From contig WOAB01000840.1 in the NCBI GenBank assembly GCA_027886185.1, forward strand, positions 62,001-126,000: a DNA stretch of 64,000 bases, in the 5' to 3' direction. The notes under the pieces were generated by a model that saw only the letters and a program-made list of their open reading frames with translations, was not told the DNA's origin and made no database searches. The position numbers were made by a program, and so were the translations under genes. Below, one piece after another: positions 53,061-63,372 of this stretch (its first letter is position 1; every line of letters begins with the position of its first letter). Source of the stretch: Rheum nobile. Its lineage: Eukaryota > Streptophyta > Magnoliopsida > Caryophyllales > Polygonaceae.

Positions 53061-54887
53061 ATGGCCAACCAAAACCCTAATGTTATCCTGGATGAGGAAG
53101 AGGCTGCCATTCTCAGAGCCTTTTGAGAAAAGAAGGCAGCTTCATCTTCTAAGCCCATTTCTGCCACCTCCTCTCAAAAATCCCAACCTAAAGAGAAAGC
53201 AGTGGAGAACCCTGTGGAGAAACCAGTGGAGCAACCCGAAGAGAAACTTGAGGAGCCACCAAAGGAACAGGCTGAGGAGAAAGCCATGGCCATCACTCTG
53301 GCCTCTAAATCGGCCACCAAATCCGCCTCCGAAGGTGGCTCTCATGACTCCTCGCCTGACAAGTCTCTCCAAGAGCTCCTCAGCCCTCAACCCTCACCAG
53401 TAAGCCTCAAATCTAAAATCACCTCTAACCCTGATCCCTCAGTCGCCACTAGAATGAAACAAAGAAAGAGGAGCTCCCAAGCTATAGTTCCCTATGAGGC
53501 CAAATCCACAAAAGAAACCAAATCCACAAAAAGAGCCAAAATCACCACCCTCTCTGCCTCTTCCTCCCTGGGTCACGTCTCTTCTCTCTTCTCTAAGAGG
53601 AAGATCCTTAAGCCTCTCATAATCGGCAAGGAATTCTGGACCCAAGAGCTGGCAGAAGAAGATGAGGAAATGTTTGGAGAGGCCCTGGACGAGCTCCATT
53701 CTCTGCTTTAGTTTCAAGGCTGGGACGAGATGTTGACTGAGCCCTTCTCTGCTTCTGATGAGGTCGTCCGCCTGTTTTACCAGTCCATGGAGTTTATGCC
53801 CGCTAAGGAGAACTGTCCTTGTAACGAAGCCATTCTCATATGGAAGGGAACCAACTATCCCCTGTCCGCCAACCTAATTGCGTCTGCTCTAGGGATTGAG
53901 TCAAGGTCTGGGTTTGGCATTCTCCCTCAGAAAAAGGGATGGCCCAAGGGAAAGGGCTACAAATCCAAGGGAGCAGTGGTCAAGAAAATCTACGACGGCG
54001 CCTCCCCTTCATCTTTGGAAACAAAGGATCTCTCCATCGCAAACAGGTTGTTACACTTCTGGATCACCCGCAATCTGGTTCCCAGACAAGAGTACATGAA
54101 CGATGTTCTCATCACAGACGCCATTTATATGGACAAAGTACTCTCTGGTGTTCAATTAGATCTCCCTCGTATTGTGTTGGCTCACATGCAGTTTTGTGCA
54201 TCTCATGACTCCCATGCTGTACCCTTCCCCCATATCATCAAGAATATCCTCTCTAACCTTCACCAGTACCCAGACGATCTGTCTGAGACAGTCTATAACA
54301 AGTGTCTTACCATGGCAACAGTTCGGAAGTTGAAGACTAAGGAACAACTGCCCAACCCTTCTGAAGCTCAAGAAATTCCGCCTAAGGAAAAGGCGAGTTC
54401 CTAGGACCCTTCTAGTTCCCGACCACAGCTCAACCCCTCTTTAGACTCCTCTGCGATCCTTGTTGCTCTGGATCGTATTGAAAAGGCAATCATGGAAGGC
54501 TTGACTGCCATACCGGTCGCCCTCCATGATCAAGTAAAAGAGTTAGGGCGCATAAGTTCTGCTGTTGTGGATCTGGTAGAAGTCCTTCAGAAGGATTGGC
54601 AAGGTGCAATCAGTGCTCATCAGGCCACGGGCCAAAACGTAGGAACTAACGACAAAGCTGAAGACGAGGAGACCGCTGTTATGCCATAGGAACGCTTGTT
54701 CTGGTTCCCAGTGTTGTACCACCACAGCGTGCTAGTAGTTTCCCTTAGGATCCTACTCCCCTCGTCTATCCACTTGTTGTCCCTCCTAAGATTGCTTTTG
54801 TTGTTATCTTTGTCGTTTGTTGTCCTGTTGTTGGTCCTTGTTGATTGTTGTTTATGTTGTTTTGTGGTTGGTCTTACCCGTATTTGA
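53061..54887 (+). pseudogene. Sirevirus env-like third ORF, interrupted by in-frame stops
   Basis: A single reading frame starts at ATG 53061 (MANQNPNVILDEEEAA) and is broken by TGA 53124-53126, TAG 53709-53711 and TAG 54402-54404, with no frameshift. A further TAG at 54687-54689 is either the natural end or a fourth break. The N-terminal third is Pro/Glu/Lys/Ser-rich with basic runs (MKQRKRSS). The middle (53730-54404) is a globular domain with EVVRLFYQSMEFMP, YPLSANLIASALGIES, NRLLHFWITRNLVPR, LPRIVLAHMQFC, reminiscent of the putative plant transposon protein domain family. After the last TAG the frame reads a strongly hydrophobic stretch (to 54887) that could be a membrane anchor or only a TTG-rich tract. 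Sireviruses often carry such an env-like ORF; function unproven. Confidence 0.7.
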
Positions 54888-55309
54888 ACAATGTTCAGTT
54901 TAAGCTCTAATGATTATCTTTTGGTTTCGTTCCAATGATCAATCTGTTTTTTGCCTTAAAGTTTCCATTATGTTTCTGCTATGGGTTTGATGCAATTGTA
55001 TATTCACTTGGACATCCTTCTCTTAACTAGTACTTAATCTTTTCGATGATGTCAAAAGGGGGAAGAAAATGATAGGAACCTTGAACTTTGGAGACTACTG
55101 AACTAATATGAATCCTGAACTAGTTCTACTTCTAAGGGGGAATTTGAAATAAACTCGTTCATTTGCTTAGGGGGAATTTGCAACCATTGAATGTTCTATC
55201 ATTAATTTGTAATGTTGTAACTCCCTTAATCTCAATTGGTCTCAAGAAATTCAAAGTCCTATTATGTTGCCAGGTTCCTTGTATTTGTCATCATCAAAAA
55301 GGGGGAAAT
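54888..55309 (+). promoter_or_regulatory. Sirevirus polypurine tract and its upstream repeats
   Basis: The polypurine tract AAAAAGGGGGAAAT (55296-55309) abuts the 3' LTR. Upstream copies of the core lie near 55057 (AAAAGGGGGAAGAAAA), 55134 (TAAGGGGGAATTTG) and 55169 (TAGGGGGAATTTG). Repeated polypurine-like motifs upstream of the 3' LTR are a known Sirevirus signature. The remainder is non-coding. Confidence 0.85.
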
Positions 55310-56419
55310 TGTTAGGAAACGGAACTCTAGAACTTAGGTTCCCCTGAGAGTTCATTTCCTCAGTTTCTCTACTTTTGACGATGACAAATATTATGATACT
55401 AATGTTTTATCTCAAAGATGTATTTTAAGAAACCACAGGAATATACCGAAGGCAAGAAAGCCAAACAGGACAAGGGAACCAAAGGAACAAGACAGATGAA
55501 GGAAACCAGAGGAACCCAGGTGTGCCCAGAAACCGAGAAATCTGGGGACACACAACCTCGGACAAAAGGTGTTAAAATCGACTTGTCCGAAGCTTCCAAA
55601 AGACTGCCAATACCCAGAGCAAAACAACAACATACCCAGAAACGCTCAACCTCGGACAGAGAAGGTGAAAGCGACAGGACATAGAGACGTCGTTGTCCAG
55701 AAGACAGTTCCCAAGCGGCCAGCTTGTTCAACCTCAGACGAAAGTATTTGGACAACGACATAGCAAGGCTCGTCTGAGGTAGTTGACCAACCAAGAGAGA
55801 TTCTGAGCTGCCTTGGTTGTTTGCACATGCCAAGAACAACGTGGATCAAGGAGAACCACTCATCCTAGGGCAAGCTCAATCTGTGGGAACCCAGAGAGGA
55901 TCGAGCTGCGAAGAATCCTCTATAAAAGGAAGACTAACCCAAGGGTTATCTTCAAGCACTGAAACACGACTCACACTCATTAGCAAATATCTAGTGTGAA
56001 CCTCTAAACAAGATCATCAAAGCAAACCGAGATCAAGAGGAACCAGTCAAGGAAGAAGAGCTGAGTGCTAAGTTTCTGTGACTGTAAGTGATAGTTCCTA
56101 GGTGAGAAAGTCTGTTTCTTGGATGGATTATTGATTGTGTTAAGTTATCTAGGATTGTCTAACTGTGTGTAAGGCAAAGGAACTGTGTGTTCGTTCCTAG
56201 GATAAGCTGTAACCAAAAGAGATAAGAAATCAAGAAGTAGACTTTGAAATCCTTTCGAAAAAAAGGTAGTGGTTTTTATCCTGGATTGCTAGTTGGTAAT
56301 CAAAGGTTTCCACTATAAGGAACTGGTCATTTGTTTGATTGTTTATTTCCGCTGCGAAAGGAACTGAGAATTGATATTCTGAGTTCCTTAAGTTTTTATC
56401 TAATAATCACAATCCTACA
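55310..56419 (+). repeat. 3' LTR of the Sirevirus
   Basis: 1110 bp direct repeat of 46820-47929 with about 24 substitutions and no indels; ends ATCCTACA before the ATTTG duplication. Confidence 0.95.
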
Positions 56420-56681
56420 ATTTGACTATGTTCTCCCAAATTCATTAATGTTCATAAAATTATGTTGGGATAAGGTTTGTTGTTAAATTTTGAGCATTAT
56501 TTTACAAAGCTCCACCCAAAATTATGTTCTATGCATCCTATATCTTCTAAGATGTTGATGCTTCCACAACATCTGAGACTTCTTCTCGCCTAGGCGGCCT
56601 TAGGCAGGGTCCTAGGCGGTGGATGACCGCCTAGAGCCTAGACGGGGCCTAGGCGGAGATTTTTAGAACATTGATCACACC

Positions 56682-56999
56682 TAAATCTAACTTGTAACAC
56701 ACTTATTATTGTTATGACCAAATAACCCTTGTTAAAGATAAAAAGTGTATTCCCTGAAGATAAAGTAAAAATTAAACGATAAAAAATAGTTCCGCTTATG
56801 CTAAGGGTAATTCGACCAAGGACTCCATCCATGCCCAGGGAAACTGAGATGAAGTTCCCCTCATTATAAAAGATAACTTTGAAACGATTCCCTTTATTAT
56901 GACTGGAACTCGTCTAACCCTATTTTCTTCATAGCAGTCAGTTGTTATTATTGATCAACTTTATTGCTAAGCCTAAGTTGGAGAAAAAGAAAAAAAAAT
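56682..56999 (+). other. Upstream region of the MULE gene
   Basis: AT-rich sequence between the hAT MITE and the first MULE exon. No TATA box or MULE terminal inverted repeat is identifiable by eye. Confidence 0.3.
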
Positions 57000-59720
57000 A
57001 TGAATTTGGGTGACAAATTTGATATGTTTGATGACCTGGATTTTAGCTTTGCTTTTATGGTAAGCAAACTTTCTTACTGTGTTATAAACTTGATTCTTAT
57101 TTTACTTTTTCATGAACAATGCGTTTCTGGCAAGTCAAAGTTTGTGAATTTTTTTCGTCGTGTTCCTCTTGTTCTAAGGGGAACTATCTAAAATGTCCCC
57201 CTTAGCTTGAGGGGTATTGTCAAAATAATTTCCCTTAGTCTGAGGGGAACTGTCATAGACATATTTCCTTACAACGAGTTTCCTTAAGTTTTTGGTGTTA
57301 ATTTCTCACGTTATTTCATAAGCAAATAATCTTGCCTTGGGTCGTTGTAGGATGATAATGACTTACACATTCATCTTGATATACCAGATGACAAACCATC
57401 TTTGACCCGATCCATTAATCTTACTCTGGTGTTTGCTACTGATCAATTGTTTCAGAATGATGAGGAAGGAGTTCAGCATCTTAGGTTTATTGGTAGGAAG
57501 AATCATACACATTAAATAAAGGTCCAATTAAAAAAGGAGTTACGGGAAGATTAGTTGCTAGATGGTTGTCTTGTGAACGATCGAGGAAATGGAAATGTAA
57601 AGAACGTGATGAAGACACGATGTATTCGACGAAGAAGTGTGAATGCCCATTTATGTTTAAAAAAATTTGCAAGATGATGTAGGGTGGAAGGTTCAGGTGT
57701 TAAATGGAATACATAACTCTGATCTTGTAAATGAAGTACATGGACATTGTTTTACAGGTAAACCCTAGTTCGAATATTATATTATGTTTATATAATATTT
57801 AACTTATTATCATTAATTGTTTATGCTTTCATTTGTGATCATAATATACAGGAAGGTTGAATGATGAGCAAAAATAAACCGTGAAAGAGATGAGCGAAGC
57901 TAAGTGAAGCCAAAACAAATAGTAAATCATTTCAATAAAACATAAGGATGAAACTTTCAAAGTTACTTCCAATAAAAATTTCTATCATTGCATAAGTAAG
58001 ATAACAAAGATGGCGATGGAGGATAGAATTGTGATGCAACAGTTCTTACACCTAATTCAATCCTTCAATTAGTTTGAGTGACATCTACCAAAATCTGGTA
58101 TAAACATTACATTTGATATCTTAAAGCCATGGCTTATTTAATTTAATTTAATATATATATTAAAATTTTCTAGGTCTTTACAGGTGCAAAAATTGTGGGG
58201 GACATCTTCTTTGCCCATCTAGAATCCATCAAGTTGCTTTGTATGTTTCGTATGTCTTGATTATGGATAGTACATATAAGACCAACATATATAAAATGCC
58301 ATTGTTTGAGATAATGGGATTTACCTGTACATGGAAGAACTTCTGTGTAGCTTTTGCATTCATCCATTCAAAGCAAACATATTATTATACTTGGATCCTT
58401 AAGAAGTTGAAGGAATTATTTGTAGATCATTATGTGAGTACACCTATTGCGTTCGTCACAGATAGAGACCTTGTATTGTTAAATGTAGTAAAAGAGGTGT
58501 TTCCTATCACTCATAGCTTGTTGTGTTGGCGCCACATCATACATATTTGTCAAAATATAGCCTTAGATAGAACATGTAACAATGCTACTGGAGTTGCATT
58601 TGAATATTCCTATAAAACGTTGTTGGAGTCGACTACAAAGGTGGCCTATCTTGAGAAATTAACGAGTATAATGAAAAATCGAATGCATTTGGCCTAGCTT
58701 CATATTTGGATGAGATATGGTTGGGTCCATACAAGGAGCAGATTGTATCTGCTTGGTGTGACCGAATCAATCATTTTGGACATCACATCTCAAATAGGTA
58801 GAGTCGTAGAAATACATCTTCTAACATAATATGCATTTGTGAATAATTTAATTACAAAAAACTTTATTGTAGGGTTGAAAGTTCACACTCTATGCTGAAG
58901 CAATTTATGGATTCTACAATGAGTAGATTTGACATTGCATGGGCGCACATACACAACCTCATAGGTGTACAGGTGAATGGGGTGAAGAAGACATCGGCTG
59001 CATAAACAATGAACTTGCCAATCGCGGTGTTACTTCCTATATTCAAACAACTACGTTATCGAGTCTCTCGCAAAGCCTTTGCTCTGTAAAAGGTGACTAC
59101 AAATGTGTTGAATTACCAGACTTTGATTCTACTAATTGTTGTTGTTGGAATAGATATACATATGCACTGCCTTGTGCTCATTAGATAGCTCAGATGAAGC
59201 AAGACCACGGGTCCATTCTTTTATCATTAGTGCATCATTTTTTTAAACAACTTGATGTTGATGTTGTTGTTGCTGCTGATGATGATCCCTCAAACTACAT
59301 TACAAGAAACGATGAGGAGGCACATTTAATGCTACAATGAATGACTTCATATGTGACTTTTACAAGATGTCCGTGCATGAGAAGAGAAAGTATGTGGCAC
59401 TAATTAATGAAATATGGCGGCCGACACAAACAAATTTGGAGGAGCCTCCCTCTATAATCACCAAAGGAAGGTAAAAAAAGAACCTTATAGCTAGAGATCC
59501 GTCCTTAAATGAGAGGTTGAAGAAAAAGCTTGCACAATCACCAAAAGGTCGAGGTCATAGTTCGCCTAGATCAAGAAGGCGTCCCCCAATTGGATGTGGT
59601 CGTGCCTCACCATCTTCTTCACTAGGACATAGCCATCCTTCATCTTCTTCTTCGATAGGACGTGGTTGTGTCTCACCATCTTCTCTGTTAGAAAGTGCCT
59701 TACCAACTCCACCAAATTAG
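57000..59720 (+). pseudogene. MULE (Mutator-like) transposase with SWIM finger, multi-exon, degraded
   Basis: Probable exon 1 from ATG 57000 (MNLGDKFDMFDDLDFSFAFM), intron 57060-57350 (GTAAGC...TTGTAG), exon 2 57351-57757 with a FAR1/MULE DNA-binding region (VRFIGRKN-like start, GWKVQVLNGIHNSDLVNE, GHCFTG), intron 57758-57851, then exon 3 starting RLNDEQ with an early stop. The DDE transposase core is at 58185-58700: FVCLDYG/VLIMDSTYKTNIYKM, LFEIMGFTCTWKNFCVAFAF, IAFVTDRDLVLLNVVKEVF, LLCWRHIIHICQ. After a further exon boundary (58801-58874) come VESSHSMLKQFMDSTMSRF and a SWIM zinc finger (CCCWNRYTYALPCAH, about 59136-59184), then a Lys/Arg/Ser-rich C-terminus to 59720. Stops at 57513, 57876, 59003 and others make it a relic. 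The protein would cut and paste the element in the nucleus. Confidence 0.85.
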
Positions 59721-60420
59721 TCATCAAATGTGTTTTTGTTTTCTCATTGTGTCCCTAGGTGGATGGTACAATATATTATAAGTTATGTTAACGTTCGCGG
59801 GGATGGTAATTGTGGGTTTCGATCCCTTTCAGTATGGTTTTTTGGCACTGAAGATGAGTGGTCATCCATTAGGCTTGTGATGCTAGACTATTTGGTACGA
59901 ACCAAGATCTTTTTCGAGACACGATGATTGTGGAACAAGGGATGAACAATCTTAATCACTTTGAATGTAATGCTCCTATGAGGTGTTGGATGAATGCAAT
60001 AGATACTAGAAATTTATTTTCCAAATCATATCAGGTAACTTTGGTTGTTTTAAGTGAGAGAGAAAACACATGGGGATCACACACATATCATCGAATCACA
60101 ACCAACCAGGGTATATGAGTCTACTTGATAAAATAGTGTATATAGCATATTTACAAGAATATGTACACTATATTGCGGTATGTGTTACTTTATTTTATTA
60201 TGCGTTTATATAGTATATCATTCTTCTATAGATTGACTTTATTTAATGTCTTTTGTATATGTAGTTGCATATGATGGATGATGCACTTATGCCAAAAAAA
60301 ATTCCAACTTGGTTCGAAAGACATGATACAACGGTTGAAGGATGGGATTAACACTATGCTAAATGCATCGCTCGCACATAAAAACATAAATTCAAATGTT
60401 CTTTTTTTCAACCTTAGTGC
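59721..60420 (+). pseudogene. OTU-like cysteine protease domain fused or adjacent to the MULE transposase
   Basis: In frame remnants directly after the transposase C-terminus: PRWMVQYIISYVNVRGDGNC followed by GFRSLSVWFFGTEDEWSSIR. GDGNCGFR is the OTU catalytic-Cys motif and is intact. A shifted frame at 59924-60118 continues the domain (CNAPMRCWMNAIDTRNLFSK, YQVTLVVLSERE), and after an intron-like stretch a third piece (MMDDALMPKKIPTWFERHDT, 60268-60330) resembles the OTU end. MULE transposases joined to OTU domains are known in plants; OTU proteases cleave ubiquitin-like modifiers, but the role in the element is unknown. Frameshifts disable this copy. Confidence 0.75.
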
Positions 60421-60780
60421 AGATGGTTGAATTTTAAATATTTCAATTAATAGAAGATTTGGATGGCATACACTATATAGTCCCTTTCTTGATTCTTGAA
60501 TTAAAATTAGTTACGATTACATACAAAATTACAGACAAACCGATGCGTTAAGCCCAAATGTATCTCGGGCCTTACCATCTAGCTAGTTTAGAAGCAATAA
60601 GTAGCAAGTTTAATTAATCGCCAAGCACAAAATAGCATAATACATTCAACTAAATATATATCTTCCTAAACTGATTCGTCGTCTTGAAGTATACTTCCCT
60701 AGCCTTCATCGTACCTTTTGCAGTGGAGCCTTTCCACCCGCTATACGCAATACATCCAGTAACGTACCCTTGTAATCATA
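60421..60780. other. Spacer between convergent MULE/OTU and PMD genes
   Basis: AT-rich, no supportable coding sequence. It should contain the 3' ends of both convergent transcripts; no clear poly(A) signals could be assigned. Confidence 0.35.
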
Positions 60781-62640
60781 AGATGATAATTCATCGATCG
60801 ACTTCTCCATCAAGCGGTAGATAGTGTTGACAATTTAATGAATGTGCTATATTTGAGCGTATGTTCATATTAGTACATAAAATTAAAACAATAATACCAA
60901 CACACAAACAAAATTGAAATTTAAACTGTCTATCATCATGGATGGGCACGAGTCCATTGTCAGGTACAAACCTTGGTTGTATGTATGGACGAGATATCTT
61001 CCTATACCAATCCATGTAGTCAGCCACAACATGGACTCCTTTGTTAGTAGGAGGGATGGTCCGATCCAAATTCAACAAGTGTTGCACTCGTCTATTCCAA
61101 AATGTTGTGTGTTGGTCAAATAATACCAAGTACCTTCGAACTGATAGTGGCCTATGTGCAAATGATTGTTGTATTATTGAGTCAGGAATGATCATCATGC
61201 GACCAAACTAATGACCTACACGTTGGGGGTCATATGGCTCAACTATCGACCCAGAATGTAATAAACCATGGTATCAAAAAATTGTGTTATCCCATATACT
61301 CCGTAAATCCCATACGGTTCCCAAACAATATCAGCAATATCTAACTCATCAAGCATAGCACAAATGTGTAGTAAATCATCTTGAGGCTTATGTGTAGGAG
61401 GGTGGCCCAACCATCTTGTTGCCGATGGTTTGTCGAAAGGTTCATGCCAAACGAGGCATTGTGCCCCACAAAGGGTGGGAAAGTGCTCGTATATTCACAC
61501 CTAACAATATCACATGAAAATCATCGAATAAATAAATGTGTGAGAGAACGATTTACATTAAGGTCAACTATACTCTTAAGAGGTTAGTTTAGATATTGAA
61601 GCCAATTTTTGTCAAACAAATAAAAAAGAGTTAAAAACGATAATAATTTTGTTATACTTGCAAGAGTGTAGCACATCCGCACATCTTTCGGCACTTAGTC
61701 CTTGTGGCTTGTCCTAAACAACGGTATAAAAGAGCTAAAGTAGAAGCACCCCACACATATTTTGGAATGTGTTGGTTGTTGCACATAAAGATAATGTACT
61801 CATCTAGTGAATGATTCTAACTCTTGTTGGTGAAGAGTGTCGTCCCCAATATCCACAATAGGTATATCGAGGCAGCGTCTTTAGGATTCACCCTTTGTCC
61901 ACTAAAGTTGGCCAAGATGTTGTTTTACAGATTGATTTGACAAACCACCATGCCCGAGCTCTTTTCTAAGGTCTTCTAGAAATAAAAGAAGCATCTCTAC
62001 AAACATTTGGATTCGTTCTTCTTTGTACTTATTCGGATTTGGTTTTGGATTTACCAATGCATCACCATCTATAGGGATTCAAAGTATGAAATATAAATCA
62101 TGCATTGTGAATGTGATCTCTCCATACTGCATGTGAATTGTAATTGTTTCGGGATGCCCCCTCTATATGAATGCTAAAATAAGGCCAAAGTTGACGTTCT
62201 TTGAACATGAAGTCCGGGAGGTGGGTCAACCTGATTCCCTCATCTGATCTCAACCACATTTGATTTGCATCAATCGGTTGTATCACATGTGGGATATCCT
62301 TAAGGTTCTTCGTGCGCATCTGAACATCAAGATACTGACGATTCTATAAACAAGTTCAAATTTCACAACTACAAATGTTTCTTAAAATAAAATTTTTAGT
62401 TGATTATGAAACTCTTTTACATGTCCCATATGAATAAAATAAGCAACATGCCCCTCAAATGATGTCAAAACCGAGACATCAGTAGGACACCCAGGCACTC
62501 GGCTGGTCAACCTCAGATCTATGTTGGGACCATATCCACGTGTTTGCCTCCTTTGGGTATATGATCGTGTCGGAAGACCTATGTCGCTTCGTTGTTCGTT
62601 GTCTCCAAGCGAGTGCAAGTACATCTCTACCTTCCTCACA
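60781..62640 (-). pseudogene. Plant mobile domain (MAIN-like) gene relic
   Basis: Minus-strand pieces in order: 62639-62382, RKVEMYLHSLGDNEQRS with GPNIDLRLTSRVPGCPTDVS and SFEGHVAYFIHMG; 62319-62098, LTHLPDFMFKERQLWPYFSI, then (shifted frame) ITIHMQYGEITFTMHDL and PIDGDALVNPKPN, the hallmark of the plant mobile domain; about 61840-61660, YVWGASTLALLYRCLGQATR and a candidate splice donor GTATAA near 61660; about 61380-61260, MLDELDIADIVWEPYG; 61198-60791, LSVRRYLVLFDQHTTFWNRR, ADYMDWYRKISRPYIQPRF. Frameshifts and stops are frequent. Such domains occur in nuclear MAIN/MAIL proteins and, very often, in transposons, notably MULEs. It faces the MULE gene tail to tail, so both may belong to one element. 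Confidence 0.75.
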
Positions 62641-62799
62641 AGAATGTTCAGTCATCTATGCATAAATATAAGTTTATAAAAAATATATTCATATGTAATA
62701 ATAGTGAATACTTTCCATACACAAAAAGAGTGGCAGATGACATCATTGTCACTTTTCAAAGCATCCTTAGGTAGTGGTAGCAGCAGTGGTTGATAAATA

Positions 62800-63372
62800 T
62801 GTAACACCCCCGACTTATGTCGGTAGTGTCAGACGCTAGTGACCTCAGACTTAAAAGTCCAAATCCACCCTAGGTTTTAATCTGAACAACTATGCTTAAA
62901 TACAATGATAACAAAAAAATAAATAACGGAAGACTTGTGAAATAAAAACTCCATCTTTATTAAAATTCCTCTCATAAATTGAGGAGGCTAGTTTTACAAG
63001 AAAAAATAAAATTACAGTGGAAGACTTCATATTAACCTTATATACATGACTAAGTAATCTATATATTATAATGTATTACATTTATTAAGAATTTAAATCA
63101 ATACTAAGTAACTACAGAATATTACTTTCAAACAATACATCAATTGCAAGCCTTCGTCTTCGATTTTTTTACTTAAGGATAGTCTCAGACCAACGACTGA
63201 TGTGCTGTATAGGACGGATGACACCATCCAACCATGCAAGGAAAAGGAAAGGTTGGTCAGTCTAATGAAAGACTACGTAAAAGTGAAAAAGGAATGGTTC
63301 TATTTAGTTGTGTTTAGTCACTACCCTTGTTTCTCGAATAATACTCGGTAAACGGTATATGACTACTATACT
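62800..63372 (-). mobile_element. Tekay-like LTR end, truncated
   Basis: Begins TGTAACACCCCCGACTTATG and closely matches 14236-14800 (ACTTATGTCGGTAGT, CACCCTAGG.TTTAAT, TGCAAGCCTTCGTCTTCGAT, CTACCCTTGTTTC.CGAATA), i.e. the 3' end of the same LTR family in minus orientation. It is cut at 63373 by another LTR. No primer site is seen to its left, suggesting a solo LTR. Confidence 0.7.

Larger units (their letters stand above)
46820..56419 (+). mobile_element. Complete Sirevirus (Ty1/copia), 9600 bp
   Basis: LTRs 46820-47929 and 55310-56419 are each 1110 bp, start TGTTAGGAAACGGAACTC and end ATCCTACA, with about 24 differences (about 98% identical). Target duplication ATTTG at 46815-46819 and 56420-56424. 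It has a Met-tRNA primer site, gag-pol, an env-like third ORF and several upstream polypurine-like AGGGGGAA motifs, all typical of Sireviruses. It sits inside a hAT MITE. Gag-pol is broken by only one stop and the env-like ORF by several. Confidence 0.95.
46686..56673. mobile_element. hAT MITE split by the Sirevirus
   Basis: Left end CAATGTTCTAAAAATCGCTA and right end inverted CAATGTTCTAAAAATCTCCG share a 16-bp inverted terminus; flanked by a perfect 8-bp duplication ATCACACC (46678-46685 and 56674-56681). Without the retrotransposon insertion (46820-56424) it is about 383 bp. Both ends carry CCTAGGCGG/CTAGGCGGG repeats. No transposase. Confidence 0.88.

Noticed and set aside
52696..53403. 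235-codon ORF after Sirevirus pol
   Set aside because: Its second half overlaps the env-like frame in another phase (Lys/Pro-rich shadow) and its first half has no features.
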